24,103 nucleotides of DNA from Bacteroides sp. Its GTDB lineage: Bacteria > Bacteroidota > Bacteroidia > Bacteroidales > GCA-2748055. Shown here in pieces: positions 6,869-14,592 of this stretch. Positions within the stretch are counted from its first letter, which is position 1. The number at the start of each line of letters is the position of its first letter. Under the pieces are notes generated by a model. The model did no database searches. It was not told where the DNA came from and saw nothing but the letters and a program-made list of their open reading frames with translations. Made by a program: the position numbers and the translations under genes. Where the stretch lies: NCBI GenBank assembly GCA_011048475.1, contig DSDZ01000059.1:1-24103 (forward strand), read 5' to 3'.

Positions 6869-9472
6869 GTGCGAACAACCATTCTTATTGCAATCCTTGC
6901 CTGCTTTCTGCAGCCCCTGTATTCCCAAGGCATCCGCGGGGAAATCAGGGACCAGCAGGGTGAGCCTGTTCCCTACGCGGCCATCTACATCAGGGAACTG
7001 ACCCGGGGCACCACCTGTAACGCCCTGGGATCATTCAGCCTGCCGCTACCCCCCGGCCGGTACACGATCTATTTCAGAAGCCTGGGATATACCGAGGTGG
7101 CCCGCACGGTCACCCTGGAAGAAGAATACCTGGATCTTCAGATTCAGCTGCCCCCCAGAACCTATATGATCCCGGAGGTCAGGATCAGTGCCAGCGGGGA
7201 GGATCCGGCCTACTGGATCATGAGAAAGGCCATCGGGCTGGCCAGTTACCACCTGAATGAAGTGGCGGGATACCAGGCGGAGATCTATATCAAGGGAACC
7301 GCATATTTCGAGAGCTTCCCCAGGGCCATCGCGCGAAGGATCGAGGTGGGTGATATCAGGGTAAAGGAAGACCAGGTCTATCTACTGGAATCAATGAACC
7401 AGGTGACCTATAACGCTCCGGACAAATATGAAATGAAGGTGCTCGCCTCCCAGAATACCATTCCCGGATACAGCCAGAATGTGAATCCAATGGATTACAT
7501 CAATGCGAGCCTCTACCAGGAAAGGATCCAGACCTTCGTCTCCCCGCTTGCCCGGAATGCATTCTTCTACTATCAATTTCATTTCGAAGGAACCTTTGTG
7601 GAGGGGTCCCATGTGGTCAACAAGATCAGGGTTACCCCGAAACGAAGCAGCCAGCAGTTGTGCGAGGGATACCTATACATCGTGGAGGATCTCTGGTGCC
7701 TCCACTCCTCCGACCTGCAGATAAAAACCATCGCGGGCACCCTGTTCCTGCAGCAGCTCTATGCCAATGTGATCATGGATGCCTGGCTTCCCGTGAACCA
7801 TAAGATCAGGGCCGATGTGGAGATTGCAGGTGTGAAAGGGGAAATCACCTATGTCTCTTCGCTGGAGTATTCCGATGTGTCCCTCAATCCAAACCTGCCC
7901 GAGGTCTACTTTACACCGACGGAAGATCCGGGGGAGGAGGCCGGGAAGGAAGAGCAGCCTTCAGAGGAACAGAAAAAAATCATGGAGCTTCTGGAGAAAG
8001 AGGATCTGACCGACCGGGATGTGGCCCGTCTGTCCAGGCTCATGGAGAAGGAAGCGGAACAATCAGACACCGGGGAGGGACAGGACCTGCACCAGACGGG
8101 AACCACATTCACCGTGGCGGAAAATGCCGTCAAAAACGATTCCCTCTTCTGGAACCGGGTGCGTCCCATCCCCCTGACCCCGAAGGAACAGATGCAGATG
8201 AGGGAGCGGGACTCAATCATCGGGATCACCCGGAAAGCGGCAGCGTCGGACAGCATGGGTTTCGTCCCCCGGAGGGCCCGTCCGCTCAGGGGACTGGTCC
8301 TGGGCAGGACATACAGGGCTGATTTCGGGCGGTTCCGGTTTACCCACGGGGGACTGGCCGATCCGGAGATGCTGGGGTACAATACGGTGGACGGGATCCA
8401 CTACGGGCAGGATTTCAGGCTCTACTGGAAACCCGACAGCCTCCATACGGTCAGGTCGCGCCTGGCGGCGGGATACGCATTCCACCGCCGCGCCCCGATG
8501 GTCACCTGGAACTCCGATCTGCTCTACGCTCCCATGAGAAGAGGTAAAATTGCCCTCTACCTGAACTACACTTCGTCAGACTTTCACGCCGCATCGGGGA
8601 TCCCGGCGCGTACGAACCTGGTCTATACGCTGTTCCTGAGGGAGAATCATCTGAAGAAGTACGAGCAGATCGACGCCACCCTGTACAACCGCATTGATCT
8701 TGTGAACGGACTGGTACTTACCGCCGAAGTCGCCGGAGGGATCCAGGAGCCGCTGACGAACCACAGCGACTTCTCCATCCTGTTTACCCGAAAAAAGGAG
8801 TTCTCGGAGAATTTACCGGCCGGAATCCAGGCGGGCGATCCGGCCCTGGAGCGAAGGAAGAAAATGACCACCGCGGTCCGGCTCGACTTTACACCCAGGC
8901 ATTATTTCGTGGTGAGAAATGCTCGGAAGGCGATGGAGGATTCCCGGTGGCCCACCTTCTCGCTCCTTTACAAAACGGGGATCCCAATGCAGGAAAACGG
9001 ATGGTCCCGTTTCAGCATGCTGGAATTCGGGGTGGAGCATACCGCCGGGGTGGGACTGCTCTCCGAACTGGACTGGCAAGTGAATACGGGCTATTCCCCT
9101 GCCGGCGGGTCCCTGCATTTTTCGGATTTCAGGCATTTCAAATCATACCCGCTGGCAGTCGACATGGCCGGTTTTGACGGGGGACTGATGCTGATGGACT
9201 ATTATGAAGCAAGTACGGATGAGTGGTGGGTGAATGCAGATGTGACCCTCACCTCCTCTTACCTGCTTCTGAAATTCCTTCCCTGGTTCAGTGAAAGATT
9301 GTGGAAGGAATCCATCGGGATCGGCTATCTCCTTACCCCTGCCATCCCTCATTACCTGCAAATCGGATACAGTCTTGAGGAGATCTTCTTCCTGGCGGAC
9401 CTGGGGATCTATGCCGCATTCCAGGATTTCTCATGGAAGGGATTCGGCGTCAGGGTCAACTTCCGTTTCTGA
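6869..9472 (+). CDS. DUF5686 outer-membrane protein with carboxypeptidase-regulatory-like domain
   Basis: 867 residues starting at GTG 6869, chosen because it directly precedes a clean signal peptide (MRTTILIAILACFLQPLYSQ). Residues about 21-105 form a CarboxypepD_reg-like domain (GEIRDQQGEPVPYAAIYI, then TTCNALGSFSLPLPPGRYTI). The rest matches the DUF5686 architecture: a conserved periplasmic part with ASGEDPAYWIMRKAI at about 108, an acidic linker around 350-400, and a C-terminal beta-barrel rich in alternating aromatics that ends in GFGVRVNFRF with a terminal phenylalanine, as outer-membrane barrels do. The function of this Bacteroidota family is unknown. It follows uxaC by 41 nt and precedes an S41-like protease by 2 nt, so it is probably paired with that gene rather than with sugar catabolism. 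Confidence 0.8.
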   Translation: MRTTILIAILACFLQPLYSQGIRGEIRDQQGEPVPYAAIYIRELTRGTTCNALGSFSLPLPPGRYTIYFRSLGYTEVARTVTLEEEYLDLQIQLPPRTYMIPEVRISASGEDPAYWIMRKAIGLASYHLNEVAGYQAEIYIKGTAYFESFPRAIARRIEVGDIRVKEDQVYLLESMNQVTYNAPDKYEMKVLASQNTIPGYSQNVNPMDYINASLYQERIQTFVSPLARNAFFYYQFHFEGTFVEGSHVVNKIRVTPKRSSQQLCEGYLYIVEDLWCLHSSDLQIKTIAGTLFLQQLYANVIMDAWLPVNHKIRADVEIAGVKGEITYVSSLEYSDVSLNPNLPEVYFTPTEDPGEEAGKEEQPSEEQKKIMELLEKEDLTDRDVARLSRLMEKEAEQSDTGEGQDLHQTGTTFTVAENAVKNDSLFWNRVRPIPLTPKEQMQMRERDSIIGITRKAAASDSMGFVPRRARPLRGLVLGRTYRADFGRFRFTHGGLADPEMLGYNTVDGIHYGQDFRLYWKPDSLHTVRSRLAAGYAFHRRAPMVTWNSDLLYAPMRRGKIALYLNYTSSDFHAASGIPARTNLVYTLFLRENHLKKYEQIDATLYNRIDLVNGLVLTAEVAGGIQEPLTNHSDFSILFTRKKEFSENLPAGIQAGDPALERRKKMTTAVRLDFTPRHYFVVRNARKAMEDSRWPTFSLLYKTGIPMQENGWSRFSMLEFGVEHTAGVGLLSELDWQVNTGYSPAGGSLHFSDFRHFKSYPLAVDMAGFDGGLMLMDYYEASTDEWWVNADVTLTSSYLLLKFLPWFSERLWKESIGIGYLLTPAIPHYLQIGYSLEEIFFLADLGIYAAFQDFSWKGFGVRVNFRF

Positions 9473-9474
9473 AC

Positions 9475-10809
9475 ATGACAGGCACTACCTGCATACGCAT
9501 CCTGCTCTGCCTGATGTACCTGGTGTTTTCCCCGGTGTCGCCGGGATGCAACCTCGCTGCACAGGAAAATGAAACAGACGGCTGGATCGAGGATATCGAT
9601 CTGCTCGGCAGGGCGCTTGAGGAAAAACACCCGGACCTGTACCTCCGGATGGATCAGTCTTCATTCCGCCAGGAACTTGCCGCCGTGGCGGCACGCGCCG
9701 GGGAGCAGTCCCTCTTCGGCCTGGCTGTAGGGCTCCAGCAGGCGGTTGCGGGGCTGGGAGATGCCCACACAGCAGTCAACTACCATTTTCTCATCAACAA
9801 GGAAAATATTCTTCCGCTGGAGTGTTTCTGGTTCGAGGAGGGGATCACCGTCATGGAAACCACCCGGCCCTGCTCCCGGATTCTCGGAAAAAAACTGGTC
9901 TCCGTCAACGGTTTTCCCGTTGAACAGGTGATCGATTCCCTCTCCACCCTTCTGGCTTCTCAAAATCCATCCCTCATCAAAGCTGAAACAGTCAGAATGA
10001 TCCCCTGGGCACAGCTCCTGCAGCACTTTGGCTTTGCCGGAGAAGAAGGAGTGACCATGGGATTCGGGGATACGGACGGGCAGGTAGAGCGGGTCCACTT
10101 TCGGCTGCCTGTATCGGAAGACCATTCCGTTGGGGTTGAACCGGATTCCGTTCCCGAGGGCTGGAAAGAGAGAAAAGCGTATTTCAGGGACCGCTATTAT
10201 CCGGGTGAAAAACTTTACTACATTCAGTACAACCATTGCTGGAGCAGGGAGGTGGAAGAGAAACACGGTTCCGGAGCCGGTGCACTTTTCATGCCGTCGT
10301 TCCGGGAATTTGAAAAGCGTGTGTTCCGCCATCTCCGCAGGGAGGAGATCGACAGGCTGGTAATTGACCTGCGGTTCAACGGGGGCGGCGAGGGATCCCA
10401 GGGCAGCGCGTTCATCGAAAAACTGAGCCGGTCGAAAATCAACGGGAAAGGAAAGATCTGCCTCATCCAGGGCCGGAATACCGCTTCGACGGCAATGATC
10501 CACCTGGACGAACTGCGCCGGAAGACCGATGCGGTGACCGTGGGGGAGCCCACCGGCGGACGTCCGAATCATTTCGGGGAGGTCCGCAGGTTCGTGCTGC
10601 CTGAAACAGGACTGGTGGTCAATTATCCCACCCGGTATCACCGGCTGGTTGCGGGGGATCCGCCCACCATCCTGCCTGACGTGGAGGTGCCCCTTTATTA
10701 CAGGGATTATATGAGCGGGATCGATGCCTTTCTGCAGGCAGCCAGGAAACCTGGCACCTATTCCTCCAGGGTCAGACCGCGCATGATCAGGTACTGGGCA
10801 GGGATGTAG
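9475..10809 (+). CDS. S41-family (C-terminal processing type) exported peptidase
   Basis: 444 residues from ATG 9475, two bases after the DUF5686 stop. An N-terminal signal peptide ends near LAAQ. The next part carries the DLY and GLGDAHT motifs (about 95-98) typical of secreted Bacteroidota S41 proteins. The protease core has VIDLRFNGGGEG (about 296-307), GRNTASTAM (333-341) and VGEPTGGRPNHFG (about 356-368). The only serine at the expected nucleophile region is S338; families usually show SSAE or SASE, whereas here it is STAM, so activity is uncertain. The gene end overlaps the convergent yhhN-like gene by 52 bp. Position and spacing suggest co-transcription with the DUF5686 gene and a cell-envelope role. 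Confidence 0.82.
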   Translation: MTGTTCIRILLCLMYLVFSPVSPGCNLAAQENETDGWIEDIDLLGRALEEKHPDLYLRMDQSSFRQELAAVAARAGEQSLFGLAVGLQQAVAGLGDAHTAVNYHFLINKENILPLECFWFEEGITVMETTRPCSRILGKKLVSVNGFPVEQVIDSLSTLLASQNPSLIKAETVRMIPWAQLLQHFGFAGEEGVTMGFGDTDGQVERVHFRLPVSEDHSVGVEPDSVPEGWKERKAYFRDRYYPGEKLYYIQYNHCWSREVEEKHGSGAGALFMPSFREFEKRVFRHLRREEIDRLVIDLRFNGGGEGSQGSAFIEKLSRSKINGKGKICLIQGRNTASTAMIHLDELRRKTDAVTVGEPTGGRPNHFGEVRRFVLPETGLVVNYPTRYHRLVAGDPPTILPDVEVPLYYRDYMSGIDAFLQAARKPGTYSSRVRPRMIRYWAGM

Positions 10810-11435
10810 GTGAGCATCACCCAGAAACCGCCCAGGGGGATCCCGCCATGGAACCGGTCCACCGCGATCAGACTGTCAGATATGACAAACAGCAGGGAAC
10901 CAATGAACACGAGCAGATAGCTTGTACGGTTCACCCTCCCCTTCCGGTTCAGCGCCATCATGGACATTCCGATCAGGGAGAGGGCATAGAGGAGAATGAT
11001 GGGCCGCATGATCCCTTCCAGGCCGGGCAACAGCAGAATGTAAATGCCTGCCACATAGGCTATAAACAGCAATCCCACGAAGGGGTGCTGCTGAAGATAT
11101 CCCCTTTCCCCCGTTTCACTGAAACGGAAAAAAACATAGATATAACACAACTGGGCAAGGAAGAAGCCGCCCACTCCGGCATAAAAGAACAGCTCGTTCC
11201 TTTCTGAGAACATCAGGAAAATATCACCCGCCCATGAAAAAAAGAAAGCCAGCAGAGCGGGGACGGTCAGGGACTTCTTTTTTCTGAACAGAAGAAAGAA
11301 GGCAGCCATCCATGGCATGATCAGGGGTTTTACCGGATATTCCAGATATATCACATCCGTTATTCTTCCCGCCAGCTCGACGATCACGATGATCAGCAGC
11401 AGCAGGTGGAGCAGCAAGGAGGCTTTATTTTTCAT
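10758..11435 (-). CDS. YhhN/TMEM86-family membrane protein (lysoplasmalogenase-like)
   Basis: 225-residue polytopic membrane protein from ATG 11435-11433; the longer in-frame start would run through the divergent lacI promoter. About eight hydrophobic segments are visible, with the family pattern SWAGDIFLMF in the middle, ISDSLIAVDRF in the C-terminal half and a final MLTYIPAQYLIM. Characterised YhhN/TMEM86 proteins hydrolyse the vinyl-ether bond of lysoplasmalogens; whether this bacterial member does so is unknown. The two Asp-containing segments are the conserved polar positions of the family. Its last 52 bp are antisense to the end of the S41 gene, leaving no space for a terminator between them. 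It is divergent from the second LacI gene. Confidence 0.85.
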   Translation of the reverse strand: MKNKASLLLHLLLLIIVIVELAGRITDVIYLEYPVKPLIMPWMAAFFLLFRKKKSLTVPALLAFFFSWAGDIFLMFSERNELFFYAGVGGFFLAQLCYIYVFFRFSETGERGYLQQHPFVGLLFIAYVAGIYILLLPGLEGIMRPIILLYALSLIGMSMMALNRKGRVNRTSYLLVFIGSLLFVISDSLIAVDRFHGGIPLGGFWVMLTYIPAQYLIMRGLTLEE

Positions 11436-11491
11436 GACAGGGAGGGGTATGGACAGGTAAATATATGAAATCGGTTTCTTTTTTCCCGTTT

Positions 11492-11511
11492 TTGTGCAAT
11501 CGATTGTACAA
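11492..11511. promoter_or_regulatory. LacI-family operator, CAATCGATTG core (site 1)
   Basis: A 20-bp palindrome, 9 of 10 pairs symmetric, with TGTGCAATC on the left and GATTGTACA on the right around a central CG at 11501/11502. It ends 7 bases before the -7 box of the downstream lacI gene, so bound protein would occlude that promoter. The same GTGCAATCGATTGT(A/G)CAA sequence recurs at 18021-18038 before kdgA. Autoregulation by the product of the next gene is the likely meaning. Confidence 0.75.
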
Positions 11512-11518
11512 GATTTCA

Positions 11519-11526
11519 TATCTTTG
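11519..11526 (+). promoter_or_regulatory. -7 box of the lacI-kduI-kdgF-kduD operon
   Basis: TATCTTTG is a perfect match to TAnnTTTG, and the identical octamer occurs before kdgA at 17990. The lacI ATG at 11536 follows by only 9 bases, so the transcript would start at or within a few bases of the start codon. A possible -33 TTTG at 11491-11494 is 24 bases upstream, slightly farther than usual. Confidence 0.55.
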
Positions 11527-11535
11527 CCTGCAGAG

Positions 11536-12561
11536 ATGAAGAAGCAGCATGTGACCATCCATGACATCGCCCGGGAGCTGAACATTTCAGCTTCCACCGT
11601 CTCCCGAGCGCTTCACAATCATCCGAGGATCAGCAGGGCCACACGTGAGGCCGTGCAGCAGCTGGCACTGAAATACAATTACCAGCCCAATGTGATGGCC
11701 TCCTCACTCAGGAAGGGCAGGAGCAAAACGGTCGGGGTGATCGTCCCCAGGATCAACCGGAATTTTTTTGCCAACGTGATCGGCGGAATGGAAGAGGTAC
11801 TCACCTCTGCCGGCTACCATATGATCATCTGCCAGACCCTGGAGAAAGTCAACCACGAAATGTTCGCACTGAGGACCCTGGTCAATGCCCGCGTGGATGC
11901 AATCATCATGTCCATTTCCATGGAAACGAAGGACCACGAACACCTCAGGATCCTGGTGGATAAAGGGATCCGCATGTTTTTTTTCGACCGGATCTGCGAG
12001 GAGATCCGGGCGGGATCGGTGGCCATCGACGACCGGCTGGGGGCCTACCAGAGCGTCAGGCACCTGCTTGACCAGGGTTACCGGAACATCGTGCACGTGG
12101 CGGGAGCAGGCCACATCAACATATACAGGGCCAGGAAGCAAGGGTATCTGGAAGCCTTGAGGGAAGCAGGGATCCCTGACAGGGATTCCTGGATCATTGA
12201 GGAGTCACTCATTCCCGAAGGGGGGAAGGCCGCCTTCGAGATAGGCATGAAACTTGCTCCCAGGCCGGATGCCTATTTCTGCGCGGGAGATTATGCCGCA
12301 CTGGGGATCCTGCAGGCAGCCCGGAACCGGGGATTGAAAGTGCCGGATGACCTGGGCATCACCGGATTTGCCAACGAACCCTTCACCGAATTCACTGAAC
12401 CGTCGATGACCACCGTGGATCAGCGTGCAGGCGAGATGGGTGTAATGGTGGCAGACATGTTCCTGAAGGATGTGGACCAATCAGATGGCGCGAACCCCGT
12501 GGAGCGGATCATGCTGAAGCCGGAGCTGATTATCCGGAATAGTTCAATGTTAAACAAATAA
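11536..12561 (+). CDS. LacI-family regulator of the kdu/kdg genes
   Basis: 341 residues with a canonical LacI helix-turn-helix (about 5-27: VTIHDIARELNISASTVSRA), a hinge with YQPNVMASSLRKG near 47-59, and a type-I periplasmic-binding sensor domain (about 60-335) containing VGVIVPRINRNFFANVIGGM, FFDRICEE and DLGITGFANEPFTEF. I prefer ATG 11536 over an in-frame GTG at 11494, because the latter would translate the operator and precede the -7 box. It is the first gene of a tightly packed operon with kduI (12 nt gap), kdgF, kduD and the DUF4861 gene. Given the matching operator before kdgA, it probably controls both transcripts with KDG, KDPG or a related ketouronate as effector (inference). Confidence 0.9.
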   Translation: MKKQHVTIHDIARELNISASTVSRALHNHPRISRATREAVQQLALKYNYQPNVMASSLRKGRSKTVGVIVPRINRNFFANVIGGMEEVLTSAGYHMIICQTLEKVNHEMFALRTLVNARVDAIIMSISMETKDHEHLRILVDKGIRMFFFDRICEEIRAGSVAIDDRLGAYQSVRHLLDQGYRNIVHVAGAGHINIYRARKQGYLEALREAGIPDRDSWIIEESLIPEGGKAAFEIGMKLAPRPDAYFCAGDYAALGILQAARNRGLKVPDDLGITGFANEPFTEFTEPSMTTVDQRAGEMGVMVADMFLKDVDQSDGANPVERIMLKPELIIRNSSMLNK

Positions 12562-12573
12562 AAACTGTTGATT

Positions 12574-13416
12574 ATGGCAATTCATTATGAAGTAAGACTT
12601 TCGCATCATCCCGAGGATACAAAGCAGTACGGGACGGAAAAGATCCGGAAGGAGTTCCTTGTGGAGAAACTGATGGTCGGCGGTGAGATCAACCTGGTCT
12701 ATTCGCTGTACGACCGGTTTATCGTCGGCGGAGCGGTTCCGGGAAAGGAGAAGCTTGAGCTGACCACCATCGATCCGCTGAAATCTGAGCATTTCTGTGA
12801 TCGCCGGGAACTGGGGATCATCAATGTGGGAGGGGATGCCGCAATCCGCGTGGACGGGGAAACCTATTCCCTCGGATACAAAGATGCCCTCTACGTGGGG
12901 GCCGGCTCAAAAAAGATTGCATTCACGAGCAGGGACGAGAGCAGACCCGCACACCTGTACCTCAACTCGGCACCCGCCCATCATGCCTATCCCACAAGGC
13001 GGATTACCCTGGCTGACGCCGAGGTGGTTGAACTGGGTGCCCCGGAACAGTCCAATGCACGCAGGCTGAACAAATTGCTTGTGAACAGCGTGGTGGATAC
13101 CTGCCAGCTGCAGATGGGGATGACCGAACTGAAAACGGGCAGTGTCTGGAACACGATGCCTCCCCATACGCACACCCGGCGGATGGAGGCCTATTTCTAT
13201 TTTGAGGTGCCGGAGGACCAGGCCATCTGTCACCTGATGGGAGAACCCGACGAAACCAGGCTCATCTGGCTCAAAAATGAACAGGCGGTCATCTCCCCGC
13301 CCTGGTCCATTCATGCAGCCGCGGGAACCAGCAACTACATCTTCATCTGGGGAATGGCCGGTGAGAACCTGGATTACGGCGATATGGACGTGGTCAAGCC
13401 CTATGAACTCAGGTAA
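12574..13416 (+). CDS. kduI: 5-dehydro-4-deoxy-D-glucuronate isomerase KduI
   Basis: 280-residue bicupin enzyme that isomerises 5-keto-4-deoxyuronate (DKI) to 2,5-diketo-3-deoxygluconate (DKII) in the breakdown of unsaturated uronates. The zinc site is intact: H198 and H200 in PPHTHTRRMEAY, E205 and H247 in PPWSIHAAAG, spaced exactly as the zinc ligands H196, H198, E203 and H245 of the E. coli enzyme. N-terminal family blocks RKEFLVEKLM and DRFIVGGAVPG are present. ATG 12574 is chosen over an in-frame TTG two codons earlier. It is followed 13 nt later by the KdgF cupin, which makes its substrate. Confidence 0.95.
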   Translation: MAIHYEVRLSHHPEDTKQYGTEKIRKEFLVEKLMVGGEINLVYSLYDRFIVGGAVPGKEKLELTTIDPLKSEHFCDRRELGIINVGGDAAIRVDGETYSLGYKDALYVGAGSKKIAFTSRDESRPAHLYLNSAPAHHAYPTRRITLADAEVVELGAPEQSNARRLNKLLVNSVVDTCQLQMGMTELKTGSVWNTMPPHTHTRRMEAYFYFEVPEDQAICHLMGEPDETRLIWLKNEQAVISPPWSIHAAAGTSNYIFIWGMAGENLDYGDMDVVKPYELR

Positions 13417-13429
13417 TACAAGCATACCC

Positions 13430-13786
13430 ATGGACAGTCATGTTTTAGCCGGCTCTGACCCGGGCTGGCAGGAGATTGCGCCAGGCGCCAGGAGGAAACT
13501 GATCCATACCGACCACCTGATGATGGTCATCGTGGAGTTCACCGGCGGACCGGCAGAGGTACCGGACCCGTTCCACGACCATCCCCACGAACAGGTTTCC
13601 TTCGTGGCCGAGGGCAGGCTCAGGCTCTTGATGAAAGGATACGAAGAGCGGGAACTGCAGGAGGGGGACATGTTCGCTGTCCCCTCCGGGATCCCCCATG
13701 CCATCCAGACCCTGTCGCCCGTGGTGAGGCTCGTGGATTGCTTTACACCGCTGCGGCAGGATTTTTTAGAAACCAACAGAAAATAA
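13430..13786 (+). CDS. kdgF: KdgF-type cupin, unsaturated-uronate to DKI conversion
   Basis: 118-residue single-domain cupin. Metal ligands H49, H51, Q55 (HDHPHEQ) and H90 (PSGIPHAIQ) match the His/His/Gln/His set known for KdgF, which speeds ring opening of 4,5-unsaturated monouronates to 4-deoxy-5-ketouronate. Other family marks are the opening GWQEIAPGARRKLIH and the EGDMFAVPSGIPH block. The start ATG 13430 lies 13 nt after kduI and avoids a long out-of-family extension. Lying between kduI and kduD, it forms a complete KdgF-KduI-KduD route to KDG. A generic cupin cannot be excluded from sequence alone, but the glutamine ligand and neighbours point to KdgF. Confidence 0.85.
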   Translation: MDSHVLAGSDPGWQEIAPGARRKLIHTDHLMMVIVEFTGGPAEVPDPFHDHPHEQVSFVAEGRLRLLMKGYEERELQEGDMFAVPSGIPHAIQTLSPVVRLVDCFTPLRQDFLETNRK

Positions 13787-13793
13787 AGCAGAC

Positions 13794-14582
13794 ATGTCAG
13801 TAAAACGATTCGATCTAACAGGAAAACGGGCGCTGGTAACCGGCGGAACCCATGGCCTTGGTATGGCCATCGCCACCGGGCTTGCCGAAGCAGGCGCCAC
13901 CATCATTGTCAACGACAGGTTTCCCGAAAAGCTTGAAACCGCCAGAAAGGAATATGGTGAAAAGGGCATCACGGTCCATACCTATGTCCTGGATGTCACC
14001 GATGAGGATGCCGTGACCCATGCAATCCCCCGCATCGAAAAGGAAGCGGGTCCCATTGACATCCTGGTGAACAATGCCGGGATCATCAAGCGGGTCCCCA
14101 TCCTTGAAATGAAAGCCGACGAGTTCCGGGAAGTCCTCGATGTGGACCTTACGGGACCATTCATCATGTCAAAGGCGGTGGCCGCCGGGATGATCAAACG
14201 CGGCCACGGGAAGATCATCAACATGTGTTCCATGATGAGCGAACTGGGAAGGGACACGGTTTCCGCCTATGCCTCTGCAAAAGGAGGACTGAAGATGCTC
14301 ACCCGGAGCATGGCCACCGAATGGGCCAAACACAACATCCAGATCAACGGCATCGGTCCCGGTTACTTTGCCACGGCGCAGACGGCACCCATCCGTGTGG
14401 ACGGGCATCCTTTCAATGACTTTATCATCAACCGGACCCCGGCGGGCCGGTGGGGCAACCCGGAAGATCTGGCCGGCACGGCCATCTTCCTCGCTTCCTC
14501 CGCCTCCGATTTCGTGAACGGGGTCGTGGTCTATGTGGATGGCGGCATCCTTGCCACCATCGGAAAACCCATGAATGAATAA
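13794..14582 (+). CDS. kduD: 2-deoxy-D-gluconate 3-dehydrogenase / DKII reductase KduD
   Basis: 262-residue classical SDR that reduces 2,5-diketo-3-deoxygluconate (DKII) to KDG, the last step before KDG kinase. It shows the cofactor loop TGGTHGLG (16-23), NNAG (93-96), a serine in NMCSMMSE (S146), catalytic Y159 and K163 in YASAK, and PGYFATAQTAP, typical of the KduD/gluconate 5-dehydrogenase (Ga5DH) group. It starts 7 nt after kdgF. The closely related 5-ketogluconate reductase activity is the main alternative assignment; the kduI and kdgF context decides for KduD. It is clearly different from the SDR at 2033-2884, which has the fructuronate reductase insertion. Confidence 0.88.
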   Translation: MSVKRFDLTGKRALVTGGTHGLGMAIATGLAEAGATIIVNDRFPEKLETARKEYGEKGITVHTYVLDVTDEDAVTHAIPRIEKEAGPIDILVNNAGIIKRVPILEMKADEFREVLDVDLTGPFIMSKAVAAGMIKRGHGKIINMCSMMSELGRDTVSAYASAKGGLKMLTRSMATEWAKHNIQINGIGPGYFATAQTAPIRVDGHPFNDFIINRTPAGRWGNPEDLAGTAIFLASSASDFVNGVVVYVDGGILATIGKPMNE

Positions 14583-14592
14583 AACGACGCAT

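Noticed and set aside
9661..10641. Long minus-strand open frame of 326 codons opposite the S41 gene
   Set aside because: Shadow frame caused by codon bias at high G+C; the S41 reading has clear motifs.
11494..11535. In-frame GTG extending the second LacI protein by 14 residues
   Set aside because: It would translate the operator and start upstream of the -7 box; the 11536 ATG gives a standard LacI N-terminus.
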